The notes under the pieces are model-generated. The model was not told where the DNA came from and ran no database searches. It saw only the letters and a list, made by a program, of their open reading frames with translations. Position numbers and translations under genes: made by a program. From positions 1 to 21,098 of the forward strand of contig JBBKWG010000236.1 of assembly GCA_037968835.1 (NCBI GenBank): DNA of 21,098 bases, in the 5' to 3' direction. This stretch comes from JBBKWG01 sp037968835. GTDB lineage: Bacteria; Pseudomonadota; Alphaproteobacteria; Rhodobacterales; Rhodobacteraceae. Every line of letters begins with the position of its first letter. Within the stretch, counting starts at the first letter, position 1. This document shows positions 6,264-17,335 of this stretch, in pieces.

Positions 6264-7376
6264 TCAAACAGTGTTCGCGGCCGCTTTCAGCGCAAGCGGA
6301 AGTGCCGCGGCGAACCGATCGAGATCGGCTTTTGTGCCGCAACTGATGCGGATACATCTGTTGCCGGGCGCGGCGAATGGCATGCGCACGAAGATGTCCC
6401 GCGCCATCAGTTCTGCCAGCACGGCCTTGGCGAATGCCGCGTCTCGCGCACAGTCGATGGTCACGAAATTCGTCGCGGACGCCAGGGGGGTGAGCCCGTT
6501 GTCCGTGGCGATTTCGGCGATGCGGTTGCGCGCCTGCGATACTTCAGAGCGCACGGTTTCATACCACTCGGTATCCGCCAGCGCCGCCAATGCCGCCGCC
6601 TGCGCGATCCGGTTTACCCCGAAATGATTGCGCACCTTGTCGAACCCCCGGATCACGTCGCGCTCGCCGATGGCATAGGCGACGCGGCATCCCGCGAGCC
6701 CATAAGCCTTTGAAAACGTGCGCATCCGGATGACCTGCGGGTTCGTGGTGTCGATCAGGGGCGCGGTGCCGTCGGGCGCAAGTTCGACATAGGCCTCGTC
6801 CAGCACCAGCATGCAGCCGACCGGCAGATCGGCGATCATGTCGTCGATCACGGGCGCGGCGTGGTGGCTGCCCATCGGGTTGTCGGGATTGGCAAGGTAG
6901 ATCAGCTTGGCGGACGTTTCGCTGGCGGCTTTCAGAAGCGCCACTGGATCTTCCTTGTCGTCGCGAAACGGAACGGTGGTGATGGTTCCGCCAAAACCGG
7001 CCACGTGAAAATTGAACGTCGGATAGGCCCCGTCAGAGGTGACCACCGCGTCGCCCGGTCCGACATAAAGGCGCACGAGATAGCCCAGAAGCGCGTCGAT
7101 CCCCTCGCCGACGACGACCTCGTCCATATCCACGCCGTGGTGCGAGGCCAGCGCCTGTCGCAGATCGTGGTTCTCGGGGTCGCCATACATCCAGGCCTCG
7201 GACGCGGCGATTTTCATGGCGGCGATGGCCTTGGGCGAAGGGCCAAAGACGTTTTCGTTGGCCCCGAGTCGCGCCACGAAGCCCCGCCCACGCTGCCGTT
7301 CGCTGGCTTCGGGTCCAACGAAGGGAACCGTCGAGGGCAGGCTCTCTGCCAGGGGGGTCAGGCGGGGTCGGTTCAT
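6264..7376 (-). CDS. HisC-like PLP-dependent aminotransferase
   Basis: This 370-residue class I/II aminotransferase resembles histidinol-phosphate aminotransferase. LGANENVFGPSPKA near 37-50 is the family N-terminal pattern. The cofactor site is made by ANPDNPMG (162-169), LDEAYVELA with Asp193, and RTFSKAYGLAGCRVAY with the Schiff-base Lys223. RCIRISCG near the end carries the substrate carboxylate Arg. The frame extends upstream to a TTG at 7412, but the ATG at 7376 gives the usual N-terminus MNRPRLTPL. No strong ribosome binding site is visible. It lies 60 bp downstream of valS on the same strand, so co-transcription is plausible. With no other his genes present, it may equally be an aromatic or broad-range aminotransferase, so I give no symbol. 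Confidence 0.87.
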   Translation of the reverse strand: MNRPRLTPLAESLPSTVPFVGPEASERQRGRGFVARLGANENVFGPSPKAIAAMKIAASEAWMYGDPENHDLRQALASHHGVDMDEVVVGEGIDALLGYLVRLYVGPGDAVVTSDGAYPTFNFHVAGFGGTITTVPFRDDKEDPVALLKAASETSAKLIYLANPDNPMGSHHAAPVIDDMIADLPVGCMLVLDEAYVELAPDGTAPLIDTTNPQVIRMRTFSKAYGLAGCRVAYAIGERDVIRGFDKVRNHFGVNRIAQAAALAALADTEWYETVRSEVSQARNRIAEIATDNGLTPLASATNFVTIDCARDAAFAKAVLAELMARDIFVRMPFAAPGNRCIRISCGTKADLDRFAAALPLALKAAANTV

Positions 7377-7436
7377 GCTGTGACACAAGCACAAAGTGCC
7401 CCGGCAAAACAAGCGGCACGGGAAATTTCGGTGGCC

Positions 7437-10574
<3,138 letters not shown>

Positions 10575-10609
10575 CTCGTCCCGTCTCGTGTCCCGAATTG
10601 GTCGCGCCT

Positions 10610-10638
10610 CATTTAGCGGTGCCGGCGCGAAAGGGAAA
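10610..10638 (-). promoter_or_regulatory. Weak candidate promoter of valS
   Basis: On the minus strand, TTTCCC (10638-10633) and TAAATG (10615-10610) are 17 bp apart and would give a leader of about 30 nt. The -35 match is poor. An inverted repeat (10635-10652) overlaps the -35 box. Confidence 0.25.
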
Positions 10639-10652
10639 GCACTTGGGCTTTC
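10635..10652. repeat. Inverted repeat upstream of valS
   Basis: GAAAGC (10635-10640) and GCTTTC (10647-10652) are exact reverse complements around ACTTGG. Two further G-C pairs are possible with a bulged A at 10653. No T run follows on either side. It lies in the 199-bp divergent region between valS and the molybdenum hydroxylase gene. I see no T-box-like leader there. Confidence 0.35.
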
Positions 10653-10773
10653 ACCCTGTTCCAAATACCTCGGCGCGCGCTCGATGGCCAAGGTGCGGCG
10701 TCGCGCATCGAGGGTTTTCGCGTCAGCGGTCTGGACAGAGCACACTCAACCGCTAGGGTCACGGGGGTAATCA

Positions 10774-13080
10774 GTGGAGCCAGACCCCTTGGAAAAATTC
10801 GGCAAATCCCAGCCCGTTCGCCGATTTGAGGACGAGCGGTTCCTGACCGGCGCGGGGCGCTACATCGCCGACATCGCGGCCGAAGGCACGCTGCACGCGG
10901 TGTTCGTGCGCGCGCAGGTGGCGCACGGGACGTTCGCGCCGTTTGATCTGTCGGAGGTGCGCGAAATGCCGGGCGTCGCCCTTGCGCTGGCGGCGCAAGA
11001 CCTTGAAGCGATGGGATTAACTCACGAACTGAATGCCACGCTGGTCAAGAACCGGGACGGCAGCCGCGGTGCCGCGACATCGCGATTGATCCTGGCCCGG
11101 GACCGCGTGCGCTTTGTCGGCGAACCGATGGCAATCATCGTCGCCGACAGCGTTGCCAACGCGCGCGACGCGGCCGATGCGATCTTTGCCGATATCGAGG
11201 CGTTGCCCGCCAAGATCGACGTCGCGCCGGGCGGCGAGCCATTGCACGACAGCGCCCCCGACAACGTCGCCTTCGACTGGGGGATGGGCGAAGTGGACTC
11301 GACCGCGAAGGCGATCGAGGGTGCAGCGCACGTGGTCAGGACGCGTGTCGAGGACAACCGCATCATCGTCAATTCGATGGAGCCGCGCGGGTGCATCGCC
11401 GATTGGGATGGCGCGCGGCTGCACTTTGCCTTTGGCGGGCAAGGGGTGTGGAGCACGAAGGACCAGCTTGCAGCGTGTTTCGGTCTGCCGAGGGACGCCA
11501 TTCACGTCACCAATCCCGATGTCGGCGGCGGATTTGGCATGAAGGGGATGGATTACCCCGAATATTTCGCCTGCGCCGCGGCGACCAAGGTGCTGGGGCG
11601 GCCAGTGCAGTGGATCAGCGAGCGCACGGAGGCGATGCTGTCGGACAACGCCGGGCGCGATCTGGTCTCGGAAACCGAACTGGCCTTCGATGCCGACCAC
11701 CGGCTGATCGCTTACCGCGTCGATACGCTGTGCAATCTCGGGGCCTACAATTCGCAGTTCGCCCAACCGATCCAGACGACGCTGTTTTCCAAGGTGGCGA
11801 GCGGTGTTTACGACGTGCAGCACGTCGCGCTCAGAACGCGCGGCATTTTCACCAACACCACGCAGGTCGATGCCTATCGCGGTGCCGGGCGACCCGAGGC
11901 GATCTTTGCGCTGGAGCGGTCTATGGACAATGCGGCGCGGGTGCTGGGCGTCGATCCGTGGGAGTTGCGGCGCAAGAACTTCATTCCCGCCAGCGCCATG
12001 CCGTATCAGACCGCGATCTCTGCGGCCTACGACACCGGCGATTTCCACCGGGTTCTGGCGCGCGTCGAGGCCGAATGCGACCGCGAAGGGTTCGCGGCCA
12101 GACGCCGGGCATCGGCAGCGAACGGCAAATTGCGCGGGCTGGGACTTTGCTATTACATCGAATCCATTCTCGGCGACCCGGACGAAACCGCCAGGATCGC
12201 CTTCAACGACGATGGCACCGTCAGCCTGTTCGTCGGCACCCAATCGAACGGTCAAGGGCACGAAACGGTCTATGCGACCTTCCTGTCGGACCAGACCGGC
12301 ATCCCGGTCGAGGCGATCCGCATCGTGCAGGGCGACAGCGATCTGGTGAAGGTCGGCGGCGGAACCGGCGGCTCGCGCTCTGTCACGGTTCAGAACACCG
12401 CGACGCTGGCGACCATCTCAACGATGCGTAAAGCCTTTGCCGCGTATCTTGGCGACAAGCTGGACAGCAAGGACGTGGACTTCGACGATGAGCGGTTCCG
12501 CATCCCCGGCTCGAACGAAACGCCGACGATGATCGAGGTCGCGGCAATGGCGCGCGATGACGGTCGAGAGGACCTGCTTAGCTTTGAAGAACGCATCAAG
12601 CTGGATGCGCGCTCGTTCCCCAACGGCGCCCATGTCGCCGAGATCGAGATCGACCCCGACACCGGTGTGGTCAAGGTCGAGCGATATAACGTGACCGACG
12701 ATTTCGGGAACCTTATCAACCCGATGCTGGCCGAAGGCCAGGTTCACGGGGGGGTTTCGCAAGGCATCGGACAGGCCCTGACGGAGCGGGTCGTCTACGA
12801 CGCGGAAGGCCAGCTAATCACGGCGAGTTTCATGGACTATGCGATGCCGCGTGCCTACGATTTGCCCATGATCGGTTTCACGACAGAACCAGTGCCGTCG
12901 CCCACCAACCCCATGGGCATGAAAGGCTGCGGCGAAGCCGGAACCGTCGGCGCGCTTGCCGCCATCGCCAATGCCGTCGCCGACGCGGTGGCCGAACTGG
13001 GAATAGACGAGGTTCAGATGCCATTCACGCCCGAACGGGTCTGGCGGATGCTGCAAACGGCCAATGTTCCAGCTGAATGA
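10774..13080 (+). CDS. Molybdenum hydroxylase large subunit (xanthine dehydrogenase/CoxL form II family)
   Basis: This 768-residue protein is the molybdopterin-cytosine-dinucleotide-binding subunit of a xanthine dehydrogenase-type enzyme, which hydroxylates or oxidises an unknown substrate. The a/b hammerhead domain spans about 20-155 (RFLTGAGRYIADI, RVRFVGEPMA). The cofactor domain has GGQGVWSTK near 221-229, VGGGFGMK at 250-257, AYRGAGR at 367-373, TQSNGQGHET at 489-498, GGGTGGSRS at 528-536 and GCGEAG at 718-723 with catalytic Glu721. AYRGAGR is the form II CoxL-like active-site loop. The AYXCSFR loop of true aerobic CO dehydrogenase is absent. The start is GTG with a GGGGGT ribosome binding site. 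No 2Fe-2S or FAD subunit gene is next to it, which is unusual. The 3' end overlaps the next gene by 17 bp. Confidence 0.9.
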   Translation: MEPDPLEKFGKSQPVRRFEDERFLTGAGRYIADIAAEGTLHAVFVRAQVAHGTFAPFDLSEVREMPGVALALAAQDLEAMGLTHELNATLVKNRDGSRGAATSRLILARDRVRFVGEPMAIIVADSVANARDAADAIFADIEALPAKIDVAPGGEPLHDSAPDNVAFDWGMGEVDSTAKAIEGAAHVVRTRVEDNRIIVNSMEPRGCIADWDGARLHFAFGGQGVWSTKDQLAACFGLPRDAIHVTNPDVGGGFGMKGMDYPEYFACAAATKVLGRPVQWISERTEAMLSDNAGRDLVSETELAFDADHRLIAYRVDTLCNLGAYNSQFAQPIQTTLFSKVASGVYDVQHVALRTRGIFTNTTQVDAYRGAGRPEAIFALERSMDNAARVLGVDPWELRRKNFIPASAMPYQTAISAAYDTGDFHRVLARVEAECDREGFAARRRASAANGKLRGLGLCYYIESILGDPDETARIAFNDDGTVSLFVGTQSNGQGHETVYATFLSDQTGIPVEAIRIVQGDSDLVKVGGGTGGSRSVTVQNTATLATISTMRKAFAAYLGDKLDSKDVDFDDERFRIPGSNETPTMIEVAAMARDDGREDLLSFEERIKLDARSFPNGAHVAEIEIDPDTGVVKVERYNVTDDFGNLINPMLAEGQVHGGVSQGIGQALTERVVYDAEGQLITASFMDYAMPRAYDLPMIGFTTEPVPSPTNPMGMKGCGEAGTVGALAAIANAVADAVAELGIDEVQMPFTPERVWRMLQTANVPAE

Positions 13081-14125
13081 ACACATAAAGGGCCTGCTCG
13101 GCTTTTTCCGGCGCACTTCGCGGTCGGTTCCCCAGCACACGCGCCAGAGTGTCAGCCGTGTCATCATACTGGATGGCACGATGTCGACGCTCGACGAGGG
13201 CTGCGAGACCAATGTCGGCCTGATCTACAAATGCCTGGCGGAATCCGCCAAGACCCACCACATCGCGCTTTTATACGAAGCGGGCGTGCAATGGTCGGAT
13301 TGGTGGGCAACGCTGGACGTGATCGAGGGGCGCGGCATCAACCGCCAGATCCAGCGCGCGTATGGCTGGCTGGCCAGTCACTATCGCCCCGGCGATCGGA
13401 TATTCCTGATCGGTTATTCGCGCGGAGCCTTTGCCGTGCGTTCGCTCGCCGGTGTGATCGACATGGTCGGTCTCTTGCAGGGCGTTCACGCGACCGAGCG
13501 CAACGTCCGCGAAGCCTATCGCCACTATCAGCTTGAAACCGACCCGGCGGTCAGAACCCGATTTGCCGACGCTTATTGTCACCACGATACCCCGATCGAG
13601 ATGGTCGGCGTGTTCGATACCGTCAAGGCGCTGGGCTTTCGCGCGCCGTTCGTCTGGAAATGGGCCGACGTCAAGCATTCGTTTCACAGCCACGAGCTTG
13701 GACCCTCGATCCGCCATGGATTTCATGCACTTGCGCTGAACGAAACGCGCGAGGCGTTCATGCCGGTGCTTTGGGAATGTCCGCCCGGTTTTGACGGTGA
13801 CGTCGAACAGATGTGGTTTCGCGGCAGCCACGGCGACGTCGGCGGTCAATTGAGCGGCTTTCATGCCGCGCGGCCGTTGTCGAACATTCCGCTGGTCTGG
13901 ATGCTGGAGAAAATCGAGGGCTGCCAGCTTCCGCTGCCACCGGGCTGGCGGCAACGGTTTCCGACCGATCCGAAAGCGCCGTCGGTCGGCACGTTGCGTG
14001 GGTGGGGCAAGTATTTTCTGGCCCGCAAGAAGCGCATCGTCGGGCGCGATGCTTCGGAAGTCATTCACTCCAGCGCGCTTGAGGACTGGCAGGAGACCCG
14101 GCCCCGGCTGAAGCAGGTGTCCTGA
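13064..14125 (+). CDS. DUF2235 alpha/beta-hydrolase (Tle1-like catalytic fold)
   Basis: This 353-residue protein carries a DUF2235 domain, the alpha/beta-hydrolase fold also used by Tle1 phospholipase effectors. The N-terminal SRVIILDGTMST strand, the nucleophile elbow GYSRGAF with Ser119, an acid candidate in GVFDTVKALG (Asp185) and a His candidate in FRGSHGDVGG (His256) form a complete putative catalytic triad. There is no signal peptide or transmembrane helix, so the protein is probably cytoplasmic. No VgrG, PAAR or immunity gene accompanies it, so an effector role is not supported and an intracellular lipase or esterase is more likely. The ATG at 13064 lies inside the end of the Mo-hydroxylase gene (17-bp overlap), which suggests translational coupling. 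The ribosome binding site is poor. Confidence 0.85.
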   Translation: MFQLNEHIKGLLGFFRRTSRSVPQHTRQSVSRVIILDGTMSTLDEGCETNVGLIYKCLAESAKTHHIALLYEAGVQWSDWWATLDVIEGRGINRQIQRAYGWLASHYRPGDRIFLIGYSRGAFAVRSLAGVIDMVGLLQGVHATERNVREAYRHYQLETDPAVRTRFADAYCHHDTPIEMVGVFDTVKALGFRAPFVWKWADVKHSFHSHELGPSIRHGFHALALNETREAFMPVLWECPPGFDGDVEQMWFRGSHGDVGGQLSGFHAARPLSNIPLVWMLEKIEGCQLPLPPGWRQRFPTDPKAPSVGTLRGWGKYFLARKKRIVGRDASEVIHSSALEDWQETRPRLKQVS

Positions 14126-14252
14126 ATTCCGCGTCCGCGACATTTTCCAGTCGTGCGCAGAGGGTCGATGGAGTGATATGGTGGCGTTGAAGGCCAGCGT
14201 CGGGCTGTTCCGATTTCGGCGCCTTTGATTAACTCCAGACGAGGGAGACCAG

Positions 14253-14834
14253 ATGCGAAAGTTACAGGTTCAGGGCGTCCACCACATCACGATCATGGGT
14301 GCCGATCGTCAGACATCCATCGACTTCTGGGAGGGCGTTCTGGGGATGCCGTTCGTGTTTGAACAACCCAACCTCGACGATCCGAACGAGGGCCATTTGT
14401 ATTTCGATCCCGGTGACGGTCGCCTGATCACGATCTTCACGAACGAGAACCGGCCGGTCGATGGACGACGCACGCCGACCGATGCGGGCTGCGTGCATCA
14501 CATCGCTTTTGCGGTCAGCCAGTCGCTCTACTGGCAATCGGTCAAGCGGCTGGACGAGCGCGGAATATCCCATTCCGGCGAAAAGGACCGGGGCTTCATG
14601 AACTCGATCTACTTCAAGGATCCGCTAGGACTGCTGATAGAACTGGCGTCGTATCGGTTCGAGCCGCCGGTTGGCGCGACCCACACCGACGTTCTGCTGG
14701 AGGCGCACAAGAACCGGGTTGCGGCGGGCGACGACCACATCATGGACGTTCATGTCGCCGACGCGATCGAAACGCTGGCGCACCGCAACCAGAATTCGTT
14801 GTCGCAGGATCGCGAACCCAAGAACCCGTATTGA
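14253..14834 (+). CDS. VOC-family (glyoxalase/extradiol dioxygenase fold) protein
   Basis: The product is a 193-residue vicinal-oxygen-chelate protein. The two halves of the beta-alpha-beta-beta-beta module are visible: VHHITIMGADRQTSIDFWEGVLGMPF (in parts 9-34) and VHHIAFAV with a matching helix (81-104). Candidate metal ligands are His11, His83 and Glu130 in GLLIELASY. FKDPLGLLIEL is the typical closing strand. A polar C-terminal extension of about 55 residues follows. Members include glyoxalase I, dioxygenases and resistance proteins, so the substrate is unknown. A GAGGGAG ribosome binding site sits about 6 bp upstream. The preceding 127 bp carry no clear promoter. The stop codon directly abuts the stop of the convergent thioesterase gene with no base between. 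Confidence 0.85.
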   Translation: MRKLQVQGVHHITIMGADRQTSIDFWEGVLGMPFVFEQPNLDDPNEGHLYFDPGDGRLITIFTNENRPVDGRRTPTDAGCVHHIAFAVSQSLYWQSVKRLDERGISHSGEKDRGFMNSIYFKDPLGLLIELASYRFEPPVGATHTDVLLEAHKNRVAAGDDHIMDVHVADAIETLAHRNQNSLSQDREPKNPY

Positions 14835-15308
14835 TCAGCCAAGCTTCATGATCAGACAGGTGGTCGAGCCGGTGGCGTAAAGCCTGCCATCGGATTCGCC
14901 GCGTATCTCGCCGGTGGCGACAGCGGTCGAGCGACCGGCGTGGTCGATCCGCGCGTCGGCCAGAACGACCGTGCCGGGGGCGATGCCGCGCACCAGATTT
15001 ATCTTGTATTCCAACGTCGTATAGACCGACCCCTGCGGCACGATCGTCAAGACGGCGCAACCGAGCGCGGAATCGAGAATGGTGCCGAACCAGCCGCCGT
15101 GCGTCGTGCCCACAGGGTTCAGGTGGTCCTCGGTCGGGGCGCCGCGAAATACGACGCGGCCCTCCTCGACCAGCGAAATGCCGATGTTGGCAGTCCGCGC
15201 CATCGACGGCGCGGGCAGGGCGCCCGACAGCAGGCGCTGCGCGAATTCAAGGCCGGACATCGACAGCGCCGTGTCCTTGTCGACCGAACCATAGGTAATG
15301 TCGTTCAT
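14835..15308 (-). CDS. PaaI-family hotdog thioesterase
   Basis: This 157-residue protein belongs to the PaaI/YbgC-like hotdog thioesterases, which hydrolyse acyl- or aryl-CoA thioesters. The signature NPVGTTHGGWFGTILDSALG (64-83) contains the Asn64, His70-Gly-Gly and Asp79 pattern used to position the thioester. SVYTTLEYKINLVRGI and ADARIDHAGRSTAVATGEI complete the fold. The frame continues upstream to a GTG at 15335. I choose the ATG at 15308 as the more usual codon, but neither has a good ribosome binding site, so the start is uncertain. The gene lies 62 bp downstream of metF on the same strand and might be read from the metF promoter. The substrate is not deducible. Confidence 0.86.
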   Translation of the reverse strand: MNDITYGSVDKDTALSMSGLEFAQRLLSGALPAPSMARTANIGISLVEEGRVVFRGAPTEDHLNPVGTTHGGWFGTILDSALGCAVLTIVPQGSVYTTLEYKINLVRGIAPGTVVLADARIDHAGRSTAVATGEIRGESDGRLYATGSTTCLIMKLG

Positions 15309-15370
15309 CCGAGCGAAGCTAGCCGCCAACGCCACCGGCGCAAGCGGTTATTCACAGGCGGCGGATTTGC

Positions 15371-16237
15371 CTAGGCCACCTTCTCCAGCGCCGCGTCGGG
15401 GGCAAGGCCGAGGGCGTGAATGACATCCCGCGTCAGGCCCGGCTTGTTCAGCGTATAGAAATGAAGGTGATCGACGCCGCCTTCCAGAAGCCGGGTGCAA
15501 AGCGCGGTGCACACGACGGTGGCAAGCAGATCCTCGCGTCCGTCGCGCTTCGCGATCTCGAAATCCTGATCCAGCTTGTCGGGGATCGGCGCGCCGCACC
15601 GGGCAGCGAACCGCTTGACGCCGTCCCAGTTTTCGATCGGCAGGATACCCGGAAGGATCGGCGCGTCGATGCCGGCGGCGACGCAGCGGTCACGGAAGCG
15701 GAAGAAGGTATCGGTGTTGAAGAAGAATTGGGTGATCGCGTTGGTCGCGCCAGCGTCGATCTTGCGCTTGAGCCAGTCGATGTCGCTGGTGTCCGATGAT
15801 GCCTCGGGATGCGGGTCGGGATAGGCACCGACGGTGATCTCGAAGTCGCCGGTTTCGGCAAGGGCGGTGACCAGTTCGACGCTGTCGGTGAACCCGTCGG
15901 GATTGGGCGCGAACGCACCGCCACCCTTGGGCGGATCGCCCCGCAACGCCACAATCCGGGAGACACCGGCCTCGCGATACCGCCGCGCGATGTCGAGCGT
16001 TTCTTCGCGGGTCGCATCGACGCACGTCAGGTGTGCGGCCACGTCGAGTCCGGTGTGCGCGCCGATGGTGCGGACCGCCTCGTGGGTCAATTCGCGTGTG
16101 GTGCCGCCAGCGCCGTAGGTGACGGAAACAAACGACGGGTTCAGATGCGCCAGCGCGTGCACCGTGTCCCAGAGACGGAAAGAACCGTCCAGCGAATGTG
16201 GCGGGAAGAACTCGAATGAAATTGTCGGCGCACTCAT
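15371..16237 (-). CDS. metF: Methylenetetrahydrofolate reductase
   Basis: MetF reduces 5,10-methylene-THF to 5-methyl-THF with NADH through FAD, supplying the methyl group for methionine synthase. The 288-residue TIM barrel shows FEFFPP (8-13) with Glu9, equivalent to the catalytic Glu28 of E. coli MetF. YGAGGTTRE, LRGDPP (98-103) with the FAD-contacting Asp101, GAYPDPHPEA (137-146), ITQFFFN (168-174), GILPI (197-201) and LHFYTLN (258-264) follow in the family order. A GGAGAT ribosome binding site lies 5-10 bp upstream of the ATG. The gene is divergent from a MetR-like regulator, and a MetR-type box lies between them, so activation by MetR with homocysteine is likely, as known in E. coli. Confidence 0.96.
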   Translation of the reverse strand: MSAPTISFEFFPPHSLDGSFRLWDTVHALAHLNPSFVSVTYGAGGTTRELTHEAVRTIGAHTGLDVAAHLTCVDATREETLDIARRYREAGVSRIVALRGDPPKGGGAFAPNPDGFTDSVELVTALAETGDFEITVGAYPDPHPEASSDTSDIDWLKRKIDAGATNAITQFFFNTDTFFRFRDRCVAAGIDAPILPGILPIENWDGVKRFAARCGAPIPDKLDQDFEIAKRDGREDLLATVVCTALCTRLLEGGVDHLHFYTLNKPGLTRDVIHALGLAPDAALEKVA

Positions 16238-16282
16238 GGGATATCTCCAATACTTTCGCCACTTGTCTCACGACCGCTTTAG

Positions 16283-16295
16283 TGAAACAAATTCA
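16283..16295. promoter_or_regulatory. MetR-type operator between metF and metR
   Basis: TGAAACAAATTCA is an exact match to the E. coli MetR consensus TGAA-N5-TTCA. It lies 45 bp upstream of the metF start and 34 bp upstream of the metR start. A possible metR -10 box, CATAAT (16294-16299), overlaps its right half, which fits autorepression. Nearby TCATAA (16293-16298) and TTATGA (16311-16316) form a further inverted repeat. Confidence 0.7.
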
Positions 16296-16329
16296 TAATT
16301 CTCATCACCTTTATGAGCCGCACCGCATA

Positions 16330-17238
16330 ATGCACATCGAGTTCCGACACCTCCGCACCATCCGCGCCATCCACGAAGCAGGTGGTCTGGCGCGCGCCGC
16401 CGATACGCTCAACATCACGCAATCCGCCCTCAGCCATCAGGTGAAGGGGCTTGAGGAGCAGGCCGGCGTCGAGCTTTTCGTGCGCCGTTCCAAGCCCTTG
16501 AAGCTGAGCGCCGCCGGGCATCGGCTGTTGCGGCTGGCGGAAAAGGTGCTGCCCGAGATCGAGTTGCTGGAAGACGATTTCCGAAACCTGAGGTCGGGCA
16601 AGTCGGGTCGTCTGCATATCGCCATCGAATGCCACGCCTGCTTTGAATGGCTGTTTCCGGTGCTGGAAGAATTCCGAAAGGCATGGCCCGAGGTTGATGT
16701 CGATATCCGACCGGGCCTGGCGTTCGGCGCATTGCCGGCGCTTCAGCGCGAGGAGGTCGACCTGGTGGTGTCGTCCGATCCCGAGGATCTGGACGGCGTC
16801 GATTTCAGCGCTTTGTTCGACTATGAGCCGGTCTTTGTCGCCTCGTCCCAGAACCCGCTTGCGCAAAAGGCGTTCGTCGAGGCCGAGGATTTTCGCGAGC
16901 AGCTTCTGATCACCTATCCGGTAGACCGCGCCCGCCTCGATATCTTCAGCCAGCTTCTGACGCCCGCCAAGGTCGAACCGCGCGCGGTGCGGCAGGTCGA
17001 ACTGACTGCGGTGATCCTGCTTCTGGTGGCGTCCAACCGTGGCGTTGCGGTGCTGCCCGACTGGGTCGTGCGCGAGGTGCGCTATCACTCCGACTACGTG
17101 ACGCGACCGGTCACCGAAACCGGGCTGACACGGCGTCTTTACGCGGCCACGCGCAGCGACGACACGACCAAGCCGTTCATGGCGCACCTGTTGCGGCTGG
17201 CGCGTAAAATCCCGGTGCAACTGCAACGCGGCGAATAG
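16330..17238 (+). CDS. metR: LysR-family regulator, MetR-like
   Basis: This is a 302-residue LysR-type regulator. The N-terminal winged helix-turn-helix is clear: FRHLRTIRAIHEAGGLARAA, then TLNITQSALSHQVKGLEEQ (26-44). The effector domain begins near residue 95 (LHIAIECHACFEWLFPVLEE), a stretch closely resembling MetR proteins, whose co-inducer is homocysteine. Divergent placement from metF with a TGAA-N5-TTCA box between them strongly supports the MetR call. The frame is open from 16198, but that region is the operator, so I choose ATG 16330. There is no strong ribosome binding site. A five-codon frame (16313-16330) ends in TAATG, sharing one base with this start. Confidence 0.9.
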   Translation: MHIEFRHLRTIRAIHEAGGLARAADTLNITQSALSHQVKGLEEQAGVELFVRRSKPLKLSAAGHRLLRLAEKVLPEIELLEDDFRNLRSGKSGRLHIAIECHACFEWLFPVLEEFRKAWPEVDVDIRPGLAFGALPALQREEVDLVVSSDPEDLDGVDFSALFDYEPVFVASSQNPLAQKAFVEAEDFREQLLITYPVDRARLDIFSQLLTPAKVEPRAVRQVELTAVILLLVASNRGVAVLPDWVVREVRYHSDYVTRPVTETGLTRRLYAATRSDDTTKPFMAHLLRLARKIPVQLQRGE

Positions 17239-17250
17239 CGGTTCAGATCA

Positions 17251-17267
17251 GGAAACCCAGTGTTTCC
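17251..17267. repeat. Inverted repeat between metR and the tetR-type gene
   Basis: GGAAAC (17251-17256) and GTTTCC (17262-17267) are exact reverse complements around CCAGT, 12 bp after the metR stop. No U tract follows (AAATATATG comes next), so this is not a classical terminator. It could stop transcription weakly or act as an operator for the downstream TetR gene, together with the short palindrome ACCATTGGT at 17312-17320. Confidence 0.45.
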
Positions 17268-17335
17268 AAATATATGCTGGCTAAGTGCCCCCCGATCCCG
17301 TCTATGCTCTGACCATTGGTAAGAAGGGTATTGTC

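Noticed and set aside
10575..10773. A T-box or amino-acid attenuator upstream of valS
   Set aside because: There is only a short hairpin without a T run. No T-box-like conserved elements or valine-rich leader peptide are visible.
10774..13080. Aerobic carbon monoxide dehydrogenase large subunit
   Set aside because: The active-site loop is AYRGAGR (form II type), not the AYXCSFR motif of true CO dehydrogenase, and the other subunits are missing.
13064..14125. Type VI secretion lipase effector (Tle1)
   Set aside because: The DUF2235 fold matches, but there is no VgrG, PAAR, chaperone or immunity-like gene in the neighbourhood.
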